Positions 1-6,210 of a stretch of DNA of 18,074 bases are shown in pieces; the first letter of the stretch is position 1, and each line of letters starts with the position of its first letter. Both the position numbers and the translations under genes were made by a program. The stretch is taken from assembly GCF_000159955.1 (NCBI RefSeq), contig NZ_GG695971.1, positions 449,706 through 467,779 on the forward strand, given 5' to 3'. This DNA is from Paenibacillus sp. oral taxon 786 str. D14. Lineage in GTDB: Bacteria; Bacillota; Bacilli; Paenibacillales; Paenibacillaceae. The notes under the pieces are model-generated. The model was not told the origin of the DNA and did no database searches. It was given only the letters and a program-made list of their open reading frames with translations.

Positions 1-243
1 GAGCGCCTCCCGTCCTACCGCGCCGACTGCGCGCTCTCGCTCGGCCGCGAGGATGAGCTGGAGACGGCGGCGCACCGTCTCTACGCTGCGCTCCGCCGCT
101 TCGACGAATGCGGCGTCACCTATATCCTCGCCGAAGCCTGCCCCGAGGAAGGGCTCGGCTCGGCGGTGATGAACCGGCTGCTGAAAGCCGCCGGTCACCG
201 GGTGATTGACGCCGGCGGAGATTCGGAAGAGGGCAGGGGGTGA
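1..243 (+). CDS. ywlC: L-threonylcarbamoyladenylate synthase (Sua5/YwlC), C-terminal part
   Basis: The frame is open from base 1 to TGA at 241-243 and gives the last 80 residues of a protein whose start lies outside the window. The segment AALRRFDE, followed by ILAEACPEEGLGSAVMNRLL and KAAGHR, matches the end of the C-terminal Sua5 domain found in long YwlC/Sua5-type enzymes. These make threonylcarbamoyl-AMP from threonine, bicarbonate and ATP for the t6A37 modification of tRNA. The catalytic YrdC-like domain is not visible here. In B. subtilis ywlC is followed by ywlD (mntP) and ywlE, as here, which supports the call. The stop lies only four bases before the ATG of the DUF72 gene, and that gene's ribosome binding site overlaps this gene's end, so the two are probably co-transcribed and translationally coupled. 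Confidence 0.88.
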   Translation, partial: ERLPSYRADCALSLGREDELETAAHRLYAALRRFDECGVTYILAEACPEEGLGSAVMNRLLKAAGHRVIDAGGDSEEGRG

Positions 244-247
244 GGTC

Positions 248-1111
248 ATGATCCGCATCGGCCTGGCCGGCTGGGGCGATCATGACGATTTATACCCTGC
301 CCGAACGCCGGCCAAAGACAAGCTCGCTTGGTACGCGAAGTATTTTAACGTGGTAGAGGTGGACAGTTCGTTTTACGCCGTACTGGGGGAAGAGGTCTAT
401 CGCCGCTGGTTGGCGGAGACGCCGTCCGATTTCACGTTTATCATCAAAGCGTACCAAGGGATGACCGGACATAGCCGGGGGAAATCGCCGTTTGGCGGTC
501 CGGGGGACATGTTCCAGGCGTATCTGGATTCGATTCGCCCGGTGGTAGAGGCGGGCCGGCTCAAGGCCGTGATGTTCCAATTCCCGCCCTGGTTCGACTG
601 CACGGCGGAGCATGTCCGGCAGCTGCGCGCGATCCGCAAATGGATGGGGAACCTGCCGCTAGCGCTGGAGTTTCGCCATCAAAGCTGGTTCACGCCCGCT
701 AACCGAGAGCGCACATTGGAGTTCATGCGCCAGGAGGGCTGGATCCATATCGTTTGCGATGAGCCCCAGATCGGACGAGGCTCGGTTCCCACGGTGCTGG
801 AACCCACTGACCCCGAGTTAACGATCGTCCGCATGCATGGGCGAAATGCCGCAGGTTGGAGTCAAGCCAGCGCACCCAATTGGCGGGAGATTCGTACGTT
901 GTACCGCTATTCGCTGGAGGAGTTGCAGGACTGGGTTGGAATGTTGGACCAGTTGTTCAGCCAAGGGACGAAGGAGATTTGTATGATCTTCAACAACAAT
1001 TCCGGCGGAGATGCAGCGGCAAACGCTCTAGACATGATGGGCCTGCTGGGCCAATCGCCGCGCGAGCTTCCGCCGCGTCAGATCGATTTGTTCGGCGGTT
1101 GGGAAGATTAG
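248..1111 (+). CDS. DUF72 (YecE-like) family protein
   Basis: This 287-residue protein matches the DUF72/YecE family, predicted TIM-barrel proteins with no firmly assigned biochemical role. Visible family marks are the N-terminal RIGLAGW segment (residues 3-9), VEVDSSFY (36-43), the segment around FIIKAYQGMTGH, VMFQFPPWF, LALEFRHQSW and the late IFNNNSGGDAAANA block. The family is about 240-290 residues, so the gene looks complete. I chose ATG 248 because a GGGGGTGAG ribosome binding site (236-244) precedes it and MIRIGLAGW is the normal family N-terminus. An in-frame TTG at 206 would add 14 residues inside the upstream gene and lacks support. It directly follows the sua5 end and probably shares its transcript. 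The function cannot be told from sequence. Confidence 0.92.
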   Translation: MIRIGLAGWGDHDDLYPARTPAKDKLAWYAKYFNVVEVDSSFYAVLGEEVYRRWLAETPSDFTFIIKAYQGMTGHSRGKSPFGGPGDMFQAYLDSIRPVVEAGRLKAVMFQFPPWFDCTAEHVRQLRAIRKWMGNLPLALEFRHQSWFTPANRERTLEFMRQEGWIHIVCDEPQIGRGSVPTVLEPTDPELTIVRMHGRNAAGWSQASAPNWREIRTLYRYSLEELQDWVGMLDQLFSQGTKEICMIFNNNSGGDAAANALDMMGLLGQSPRELPPRQIDLFGGWED

Positions 1112-1143
1112 TGGAATGAACGCTTCACCTGCTGAACTAAAGG

Positions 1144-1190
1144 GCGAGCTTAAGTACGATTCGTACCGTAGAGGCTCGTTCGGCGCTTTT
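1144..1190 (+). terminator. possible intrinsic terminator after the DUF72 gene
   Basis: A two-part hairpin is visible. An outer stem GCGAGC (1144-1149) pairs with GCTCGT (1174-1179), and an inner stem GTACG (1154-1158) pairs with CGTAC (1162-1166). A short CTTTT run lies a few bases beyond (1186-1190). The T-run is short and offset from the stem, so this is a weak call. Confidence 0.35.
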
Positions 1191-1200
1191 GGCAGTGATT

Positions 1201-1389
1201 AGCGGTAAAAACTGGCGTTATTTTTAGAGGTAAGGCCTTGTTTTGCGCAAATAGCGGTAAATCGTGGTGTTATTTTTGCGGATATCGGGAGAACGGCCGA
1301 CTAGAGGGCGAATTAGCGACATAAAATACCGTTAATTGTCCGATCTCCCCCAAATGTTGAGAAAATAACGCCATCTTTTACCGTTAATT
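1201..1389. repeat. dispersed intergenic repeat, three or four copies in the gene-free stretch 1112-1520
   Basis: This stretch has no credible gene. It holds two direct copies of a ~25-nt unit, 1201-1225 (AGCGGTAAAAACTGGCGTTA plus T's) and 1253-1277 (AGCGGTAAATCGTGGTGTTA plus T's). An inverted copy lies at 1362-1389 (AAAATAACGCC, then TTTTACCGTTAATT). A partial inverted copy lies at 1325-1336 (AATACCGTTAAT). The segment 1249-1286 also aligns with 6005-6042, in the gap before wecB, at 27 of 38 positions without gaps. The direct and inverted copies could fold into a long stem in RNA. It looks like a short, non-coding interspersed repeat. The remainder of the gap (1390-1520) shows nothing beyond the mntP ribosome binding site. 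Confidence 0.6.
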
Positions 1390-1520
1390 CCACGTTGGTG
1401 GGGGATCCGCGCCCCTCGATTCCCCCTTCTCACCCAAAGCCCCACGTGCCCCTTAAGTCATGAACCGGGACCTGTCCGCATATGGTTGTACAAAAGACGG
1501 AACAAAGGGGACTAACGGTT

Positions 1521-2081
1521 ATGACAGAGGCTTATGAGCGGCTGGGAGAGCTGGTGACGATCCTGCTGATGGCGATTGCGCTAGGGATGGATGCTTTATC
1601 GCTGGGCGTCGGCATCGGGATGAAGGGAGTCCGGCGGAAAGATGCGTTCCGTATCGGGACGATGGTGGCTCTCTTTCACGTGCTAATGCCTCTGTTGGGG
1701 ATCGCGGCGGGACAGTATGTCGGCGCGCTGCTCGGAAGCTTGGCACGATACGTGGCAGGCGGGCTTCTATTTCTGCTGGGGACGCATATGATCGTCAGCT
1801 CGGTTAAAGGCAGCGGTGTACAGTCGATCAACCACCGGACCTGGTTAGGCGTGCTGCTGTTTTCGCTGAGCGTCAGCATCGATTCGTTTTCCGTTGGCGT
1901 GTCGCTGGGCATGTTCCAAGGAGACTGGCTGCTGACGGTGCTGGCTTTTGGATTTTTTGGCGGTATCATGTCCTTGGTCGGGCTGGCGATGGGGCGAGGG
2001 GTGGGGCGTTCGCTGGGCGATTACGGGGAGGCGGCCGGCGGCGCGATCTTGCTGGCGTTTGGACTATTGTTTATCTTTTGA
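1521..2081 (+). CDS. mntP: manganese efflux pump, MntP/YwlD family
   Basis: This 186-residue integral membrane protein has about six hydrophobic segments and belongs to the MntP (former DUF204) family, which exports Mn2+ across the cytoplasmic membrane. The two-fold internal repeat of the family is visible: GMDALSLGVGIG (residues 22-33) and SIDSFSVGVSLG (119-130). Asp24 and Asp121 are the membrane-embedded acidic residues expected for metal passage. I chose ATG 1521 because AAAGGGGA (1504-1511) lies nine bases upstream. An in-frame ATG at 1482 has no ribosome binding site and would add 13 non-conserved residues. Its place between sua5 and the arginine phosphatase is that of ywlD in B. subtilis. 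I saw no Mn2+ (yybP-ykoY type) riboswitch upstream, so I cannot say how it is regulated. Confidence 0.92.
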   Translation: MTEAYERLGELVTILLMAIALGMDALSLGVGIGMKGVRRKDAFRIGTMVALFHVLMPLLGIAAGQYVGALLGSLARYVAGGLLFLLGTHMIVSSVKGSGVQSINHRTWLGVLLFSLSVSIDSFSVGVSLGMFQGDWLLTVLAFGFFGGIMSLVGLAMGRGVGRSLGDYGEAAGGAILLAFGLLFIF

Positions 2082-2105
2082 AACCGAGGCCTTTCGTGAT
2101 AAAAT
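2078..2105 (+). promoter_or_regulatory. predicted sigma-A promoter for the ywlE-type phosphatase
   Basis: A TTGAAA box (2078-2083) is separated by 16 bases from TAAAAT (2100-2105), with a TG one base before the -10 box (extended -10). It overlaps the end of mntP and lies about 50 bases before the phosphatase start. This is read from sequence only. Confidence 0.55.
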
Positions 2106-2155
2106 AAGGTCCAAACGCGGGTAAGCCTTCCCGCTGAATATGGAGGTGAAAGGGC

Positions 2156-2740
2156 ATGCGCATCTTGTTTGTGTGTACCGGAAATACCTGCCGCAGCCCG
2201 ATGGCCGAAGGTATGCTGCGCAAGCTGGCGCGGGACCGGGGGCTGGACGTGGAAGTCCGCTCGGCTGGCGTAGCCGCCATGAAAGGGGCCTCCATTTCCC
2301 GTCATGCGGAAGCCGTGCTGCGGGACCGGGGGATTAAGGATACTTTTGAATCTACCCCTCTCTATGCCGAACTGGCGGAGTGGGCCGATCTGATTCTGAC
2401 GCTGACGCAAGGGCATAAGCGCCAGGTGATTCATTCATTTCCGGAGACAGCCGATAAAATATTTACATTAAAAGAATACGTTGAAGAAGACGCCTCCATA
2501 TTAGCTACCTTGGAGGAGTTCCGGCGCCTCGCGGCGGACCGGGAGCTGGCGCGGGCGCTGGGGAACGAGTGGCCTGCGGAGCAGCAGCGGCGGCTGGATG
2601 AACTGCATCTTCGGCTGCCCGCTTTCGATATTTCCGATCCGTTTGGCGGTTCGCGAGCGGACTATGACCGAACGGCGGCGGAGATCAGCGCAGCGCTGGA
2701 GAAGCTGATCGCCAAGCTGGAGCGCGGCGAGGGGCATTAA
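2156..2740 (+). CDS. ywlE: low-molecular-weight protein arginine phosphatase, YwlE-like
   Basis: The N-terminus MRILFVCTGNTCRSPMAE carries the P-loop C(X)5R(S) of low-molecular-weight phosphatases, with nucleophile Cys7 and Arg13. Thr11 in the loop is the residue that makes YwlE specific for phospho-arginine instead of phospho-tyrosine, so the likely role is reversing McsB-type protein arginine phosphorylation. The general-acid Asp is in DPFGGS (161-166). B. subtilis YwlE has about 150 residues; this protein has 194. The excess sits between TLKEYV (104-109) and DPFGGS, a mostly helical, charged stretch of roughly 45 residues. The start ATG has GGAGGTGA (2142-2149) six bases upstream. A promoter is visible inside the end of mntP. 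In B. subtilis the next gene would be rpiB (ywlF), which is missing here. Confidence 0.93.
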   Translation: MRILFVCTGNTCRSPMAEGMLRKLARDRGLDVEVRSAGVAAMKGASISRHAEAVLRDRGIKDTFESTPLYAELAEWADLILTLTQGHKRQVIHSFPETADKIFTLKEYVEEDASILATLEEFRRLAADRELARALGNEWPAEQQRRLDELHLRLPAFDISDPFGGSRADYDRTAAEISAALEKLIAKLERGEGH

Positions 2741-2745
2741 ACCAG

Positions 2746-2774
2746 TTGCATTTGCTTCGCGGATGCTTTATTCT
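2746..2774 (+). promoter_or_regulatory. predicted promoter of the ZTP riboswitch leader
   Basis: TTGCAT (2746-2751) and TATTCT (2769-2774) are spaced by 17 bases. This would start transcription near 2781, just ahead of the riboswitch P1 stem. The boxes are only a moderate match to sigma-A consensus. Confidence 0.5.
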
Positions 2775-2790
2775 AATAGCAGAAGTTTTA

Positions 2791-2866
2791 GCTCCGATGT
2801 AACTGGCGACAAGAGTGGATCAAACCACGATGGAGCATCGGAGAATACGGCCGGTCGCCTGGGCAA
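2791..2866 (+). ncRNA. ZTP (pfl) riboswitch aptamer
   Basis: The parts of the ZTP/ZMP aptamer appear in order. P1 is CTCCGATG (2792-2799) paired with CATCGGAG (2836-2843). Between them are the conserved ACTGGCGA internal segment (2802-2809), hairpin P2 GTGG/CCAC (2815-2818, 2825-2828) and GGAG. Then follow a short linker and the hallmark CGCCTGGGCA (2856-2865). The pseudoknot GGCG (2805-2808) with CGCC (2856-2859) can form. The family binds the purine intermediates ZMP and ZTP, signals of 10-formyl-tetrahydrofolate shortage, and commonly controls glyA and other folate genes. Here it leads into ywlG and glyA. An intrinsic terminator begins at the aptamer's 3' edge, so the expected mode is ligand-induced antitermination. 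Confidence 0.93.
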
Positions 2867-2906
2867 AGAGCACGACGCACGTAAGTTGCGTTATGCTCTT
2901 TTTTTG
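2865..2906 (+). terminator. intrinsic terminator: expression platform of the ZTP riboswitch
   Basis: AAAGAGCA (2865-2872) pairs with TGCTCTTT (2894-2901), and inside it ACGCA (2875-2879) pairs with TGCGT. A T-run follows directly. The 5' arm overlaps the last base of the conserved CGCCTGGGCA, so ligand-stabilised folding of the aptamer's 3' hairpin would compete with it. Ligand-bound RNA should read through into ywlG-glyA. Confidence 0.88.
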
Positions 2907-2940
2907 TTGGTTGGTTTTGAGTGAAGCGGACGGACATCCG

Positions 2941-2968
2941 TTTGCGGTGCGCCTTTCTCTGATATAAT
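2941..2968 (+). promoter_or_regulatory. possible second promoter, downstream of the riboswitch terminator
   Basis: TGATATAAT (2960-2968) is a perfect extended -10 element. A weak -35-like TTTGCG lies at 2941-2946, with 16-base spacing. If active, it would start ywlG-glyA transcripts that lack the ZTP riboswitch. Confidence 0.45.
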
Positions 2969-3023
2969 AAGGACAGTCTTTGTGACATGTTTTATGGTTT
3001 ACGGAGAAAGGAGCTGGCATCAC

Positions 3024-3614
3024 ATGGAACGTGAAAAGCTCGGAACCCTGCGGACACAGGTAGCAACGATTGCGGAGGAAGTGGCCGCTGCAGCTCATCT
3101 GGGTCCGGGGAAGCTGCTGGTCATCGGGGCCAGCACCAGTGAAGTGGCGGGCAAACGAATCGGCACAAGCGGAGCTGAGGACATCGCGGCCGAGCTGTGG
3201 GCCGGGATCGAACAGGTTCGGGCCAAATACGGCTTTGACGTCGCGTTTCAATGCTGCGAGCATTTAAACCGTGCGCTGGTGGTCGAACGGGCGGTGCTGG
3301 AGCGGCTTTCCTTGACGGAGGTGGCTGCGGTTCCCGTGCCGAAGGCGGGCGGATCGATGGCCGCTGCAGCCTATCGGCGTTTGTCGGCCCCGTGCTTGGC
3401 AGAAACGCTGGAAGCCCACGCCGGGATCGATATCGGCGAAACGCTGATCGGCATGCATTTGCGGCGGGTGGCTGTGCCGTTTCGTCCTTCACTGCGCCAG
3501 GTTGGGCAAGCGCGCGTTACGGCAGCGACGACCCGTCCGAAGCTGATCGGCGGGGAACGGGCGGTTTATACGCTGCCGCCGGATTCGGATTCCACGCTTT
3601 GCGATGAAGAATAG
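3024..3614 (+). CDS. ywlG: UPF0340 family protein YwlG (TIGR01440)
   Basis: This 196-residue protein matches the UPF0340/YwlG family, conserved in Firmicutes and lacking a proven function. Recognisable family segments are the helical start (LRTQVATIAEEVAAAA), LVIGASTSEVAGKRIGTSGA, FDVAFQCCEHLNRALVVER, the VPVPKAGGSMAAAAY block, and IDIGETLIGMHLRRVAVPFR with RPKLIGGERAVY near the end. No transmembrane segment or signal peptide is seen. I chose ATG 3024 because AAAGGAG (3007-3013) precedes it by ten bases and MEREKL is the usual family start. An upstream in-frame start at 2982 would overlap the promoter region. The gene is 28 bases from glyA and almost surely co-transcribed with it, under the ZTP riboswitch. 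That hints at a link with folate or purine metabolism, which is an inference. Confidence 0.9.
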   Translation: MEREKLGTLRTQVATIAEEVAAAAHLGPGKLLVIGASTSEVAGKRIGTSGAEDIAAELWAGIEQVRAKYGFDVAFQCCEHLNRALVVERAVLERLSLTEVAAVPVPKAGGSMAAAAYRRLSAPCLAETLEAHAGIDIGETLIGMHLRRVAVPFRPSLRQVGQARVTAATTRPKLIGGERAVYTLPPDSDSTLCDEE

Positions 3615-3642
3615 GCTTTGATTCTAAGGAGGATAACGGAAG

Positions 3643-4890
3643 ATGGAAAATTTGAGAAAGCAAGATCCGGCTGTGCTGGAGGCCATGAATCTGGAGCTGA
3701 AGCGTCAGCGCAACAACATTGAGCTGATCGCTTCCGAGAACATCGTCAGCGAGGCGGTCATGGAAGCGATGGGATCCGTACTCACGAACAAATACGCCGA
3801 AGGATACCCGGGCAAACGGTATTATGGCGGCTGCGAACGTGTGGACATTGTGGAAAATATCGCCCGCGACCGCGCAAAAGAACTGTTTGGCGCTGAGCAC
3901 GCCAACGTTCAACCGCATTCCGGTGCGCAAGCGAACCTTGCGGTTTACCTGGCTGCCCTCAAAACCGGTGACACCGTGTTGGGGATGAACCTGGCGCATG
4001 GCGGCCACTTGACCCACGGCAGCCCGGTTAACGCTTCCGGCTTGTACTATAATTTCGTGGCTTACGGTGTACAAGAAGATACGTTCCTGATCGATTACGA
4101 TGAAGTGCGCAAAGCAGCGTTTAAACATCGTCCGCGTCTGATCGTTGCCGGGGCGAGCGCTTATCCGCGCATTATCGATTTCGAGAAGCTGGCTTCGATC
4201 GCAAGCGACGTAGGTGCGCTGTTCATGGTCGACATGGCGCATATCGCTGGTCTTGTGGCTGCAGGCTTGCATCCGAACCCGGTGCCGCATGCTCATTTTG
4301 TGACGACAACGACCCACAAGACGCTGCGCGGACCGCGCGGCGGGATGATTCTGTGCAAACAGCCATGGGCAGCTGCCATCGATAAAGCGGTATTCCCAGG
4401 TACACAAGGCGGCCCGCTGATGCATGTGATTGCTTCTAAAGCAGTTGCATTGGGCGAAGCGCTTCAGCCTTCTTTTAAAACCTATGCCGAAAACGTCGTG
4501 AAAAACGCCAAGGTCCTGGCGGAAACGCTGATGGCCGAAGGCCTGAACATCGTGTCCGGCGGCACGGATAACCACCTGATGCTGGTGGATACGCGCAACC
4601 TGAACATCACGGGGAAAGACGCTGAGCATGTGCTGGATTCGATTGGGATCACGGTGAACAAAAACGCGATTCCGTTTGACCCGACCAGCCCATTCATCAC
4701 CAGCGGTATCCGTATCGGTACGCCGGCTGCCACTTCCCGCGGCATGGATGAGGAAGCGATGAAGGAAATCGGGCAGATCATCGCTGCCGTGCTGAAATCG
4801 CCGAAGGACGAAGCAGTGCTGGATAAAGCACGCAAACAGGTGTCGGAATTAACGGATCGGTACCCGCTGTATCCGAACTTGCAGTATTAA
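3643..4890 (+). CDS. glyA: serine hydroxymethyltransferase
   Basis: GlyA converts serine and tetrahydrofolate to glycine and 5,10-methylene-tetrahydrofolate in the cytoplasm and is the main source of one-carbon units. It depends on pyridoxal phosphate. The 415 residues are the standard bacterial length. The cofactor lysine is Lys226 in [14 protein letters not shown] (221-234). Other conserved blocks are [11 protein letters not shown] (26-36), [17 protein letters not shown] (49-65), HSGAQAN (92-98) and [13 protein letters not shown] (196-208). ATG 3643 follows a strong AAGGAGGAT site. It lies 28 bases after ywlG and downstream of the ZTP riboswitch, matching the known ZTP regulon. A strong hairpin after the stop probably ends the transcript. 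Confidence 0.98.
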   Translation: MENLRKQDPAVLEAMNLELKRQRNNIELIASENIVSEAVMEAMGSVLTNKYAEGYPGKRYYGGCERVDIVENIARDRAKELFGAEHANVQPHSGAQANLAVYLAALKTGDTVLGMNLAHGGHLTHGSPVNASGLYYNFVAYGVQEDTFLIDYDEVRKAAFKHRPRLIVAGASAYPRIIDFEKLASIASDVGALFMVDMAHIAGLVAAGLHPNPVPHAHFVTTTTHKTLRGPRGGMILCKQPWAAAIDKAVFPGTQGGPLMHVIASKAVALGEALQPSFKTYAENVVKNAKVLAETLMAEGLNIVSGGTDNHLMLVDTRNLNITGKDAEHVLDSIGITVNKNAIPFDPTSPFITSGIRIGTPAATSRGMDEEAMKEIGQIIAAVLKSPKDEAVLDKARKQVSELTDRYPLYPNLQY

Positions 4891-4930
4891 TTTGATCAAC
4901 GACAACGGCAGGCCTTTAGGCCTCATAACA

Positions 4931-4958
4931 AAGCCGGGAGCGTCTGCTCCCGGCTTAT
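4931..4958 (+). terminator. hairpin terminator after glyA
   Basis: An 11-bp perfect stem, AAGCCGGGAGC (4931-4941) with GCTCCCGGCTT (4946-4956), encloses the 4-base loop GTCT. The following T-run is poor (ATTGGCGTTT). A smaller hairpin AGGCC/GGCCT (4910-4923) precedes it. Stem strength and position favour termination or 3'-end protection. The rest of the 4891-5253 gap shows only the upp promoter and leader. Confidence 0.7.
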
Positions 4959-5140
4959 TGGCGTTTCACTTCTGGTACGTGGGGAATCTTCCGGCTGGAA
5001 TGGCAGCTTGGAAGGGTGAGAATTTTTTCCAAATTGTCAAGAATGCCTGAGAGGAGAAGTGGGGCTTTTGGGCGTCAGACGGCTTATTTATGGGGGTGAG
5101 TGACGTTTTTATGACGGCTTTCTGACAAGTTGGCTTGAGG

Positions 5141-5169
5141 GTGAAAATGCCATCTTGGAGTGATATAAT
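5141..5169 (+). promoter_or_regulatory. predicted sigma-A promoter of upp
   Basis: TATAAT (5164-5169) is preceded by TG at the extended -10 position (5161-5162). A partial -35 GTGAAA (5141-5146) lies 17 bases away. The transcript would begin near 5176, leaving a leader of about 78 bases before upp. I see no attenuator or PyrR-type structure in it. Confidence 0.6.
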
Positions 5170-5253
5170 AGACAAGATTTGTGGAGCGTTCGAAGAATGG
5201 GAACGAACAAGCAAGTAAAGACTTAGCATTAAAACCGGAGGGACGAACGAAAT

Positions 5254-5883
5254 ATGAGAAAATTGGTGGTATGTGATCACCCTTTGATTCAACACAAACT
5301 GACTTTTATCCGCGACATGCGCACGAACACTAAGGATTTTCGTGAACTGGTAGATGAAGTAGCGACGTTGATGGCTTATGAAATTACGCGGGACATTCCG
5401 CTCGAGTCAATCAAAGTGCAGACGCCGGTTGCTGAGGCCGAGTCGAAGGTCATCTCTGGGCGGATGCTGGGGCTGATTCCGATTCTCCGCGCCGGGCTGG
5501 GCATGCTGGACGGAGTGTTGAAGCTGCTTCCTGCGGCGAAGGTGGGACATGTCGGCTTGTTCCGTGATCCGGATACGCTGCAGCCAGTTGAGTATTACAT
5601 CAAGCTTCCTACGGATGTTCAGGAGCGTGAGCTGATCGTGATCGACCCGATGCTGGCTACTGGGGGATCCGCTATTGCGGCGATTACCGCGTTGAAGAAT
5701 CGCGGCTGCACGCAGATCAAAATGATGAACCTGATTGCCGCGCCGGAAGGGGTCAAAGCCGTTCACGACGTGCACCCGGATGTAGACATTTATGTTGCGG
5801 CATTGGACAGCCACCTGAATGAGCATGGCTATATCATTCCAGGCTTGGGCGACGCCGGTGATCGGTTGTACGGCACGAAGTAA
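5254..5883 (+). CDS. upp: uracil phosphoribosyltransferase
   Basis: Upp salvages uracil by joining it to PRPP to form UMP. The 209-residue length is typical. The PRPP-binding loop is plain at [17 protein letters not shown] (128-144), with the acidic residue and glycines expected. [12 protein letters not shown] (77-88) and GLFRDP (101-106) are family blocks, and the uracil-binding C-terminus ends [21 protein letters not shown] 5254 has GGAGGG upstream. Upp follows glyA as in B. subtilis and Staphylococcus but has its own promoter. The following gene, wecB, is 327 bases away, so Upp may be transcribed alone. Confidence 0.97.
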   Translation: MRKLVVCDHPLIQHKLTFIRDMRTNTKDFRELVDEVATLMAYEITRDIPLESIKVQTPVAEAESKVISGRMLGLIPILRAGLGMLDGVLKLLPAAKVGHVGLFRDPDTLQPVEYYIKLPTDVQERELIVIDPMLATGGSAIAAITALKNRGCTQIKMMNLIAAPEGVKAVHDVHPDVDIYVAALDSHLNEHGYIIPGLGDAGDRLYGTK

Positions 5884-5971
5884 GCCAAACGCCTGAATAG
5901 GAACTCCAACGTCTTAGGAGATGGTTGGGGCGAAGGCGTAGGGCATAGGGCCGGTTTAACGGCAAATTGTA

Positions 5972-6142
5972 CCGTTAATTTTCTATTATTTGCGCAATGA
6001 AGAGAAATAACAGTAAATCCTGTCTCTAATTTGGCCGATCTCAGCGAAAATGCGGGATTGCGCCGAAATTAACGGTAGCTTTTACAGCTAATCGAGGCAC
6101 TTATGCCGGATATCCCAAAATTAACGGTAGCTTTTACAGTTA
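5972..6142. repeat. dispersed intergenic repeat block between upp and wecB
   Basis: This fills most of the 327-base gap 5884-6210. A 25-base direct repeat lies at 6066-6090 and 6118-6142 with one mismatch; its core is TTAACGGTAGCTTTTACAG. Each copy has an imperfect inverted repeat, TAACGGTA then GCTTT then TACAGTTA (second copy). Segment 6005-6042 aligns with 1249-1286 at 27 of 38 positions, and the ACCGTTAATT and GCGCAA words also recur in both blocks. Together they point to a short repeat family spread between genes. The first part of the gap (5884-5971) shows only loose inverted repeats without a T-run. Confidence 0.6.
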
Positions 6143-6210
6143 GTTGCTGCGAGACAGGCAGACGACAACAACTTATTTTGATTACCTCTATATGGAAGGA
6201 ATTGAGTAGG

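Noticed and set aside
856..1119. Overlapping 87-codon frame on the + strand inside the DUF72 gene
   Set aside because: It is an out-of-frame shadow of the DUF72 gene without its own ribosome binding site.
1390..1520. Mn2+ riboswitch (yybP-ykoY type) upstream of mntP
   Set aside because: I could not find the conserved loop sequences of that class; the stretch is mostly repeat remnants and a ribosome binding site.
5176..5253. Attenuator or PyrR-type control in the upp leader
   Set aside because: The leader is only about 78 bases and shows one weak GTTCG/CGAAC dyad, with no terminator or PyrR-binding loop.
6103..6210. N-terminal extension of 36 residues on WecB from ATG 6103
   Set aside because: The extension is encoded by the repeat DNA, is not a known part of the enzyme, and has no ribosome binding site. 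GTG 6211 gives the normal N-terminus.
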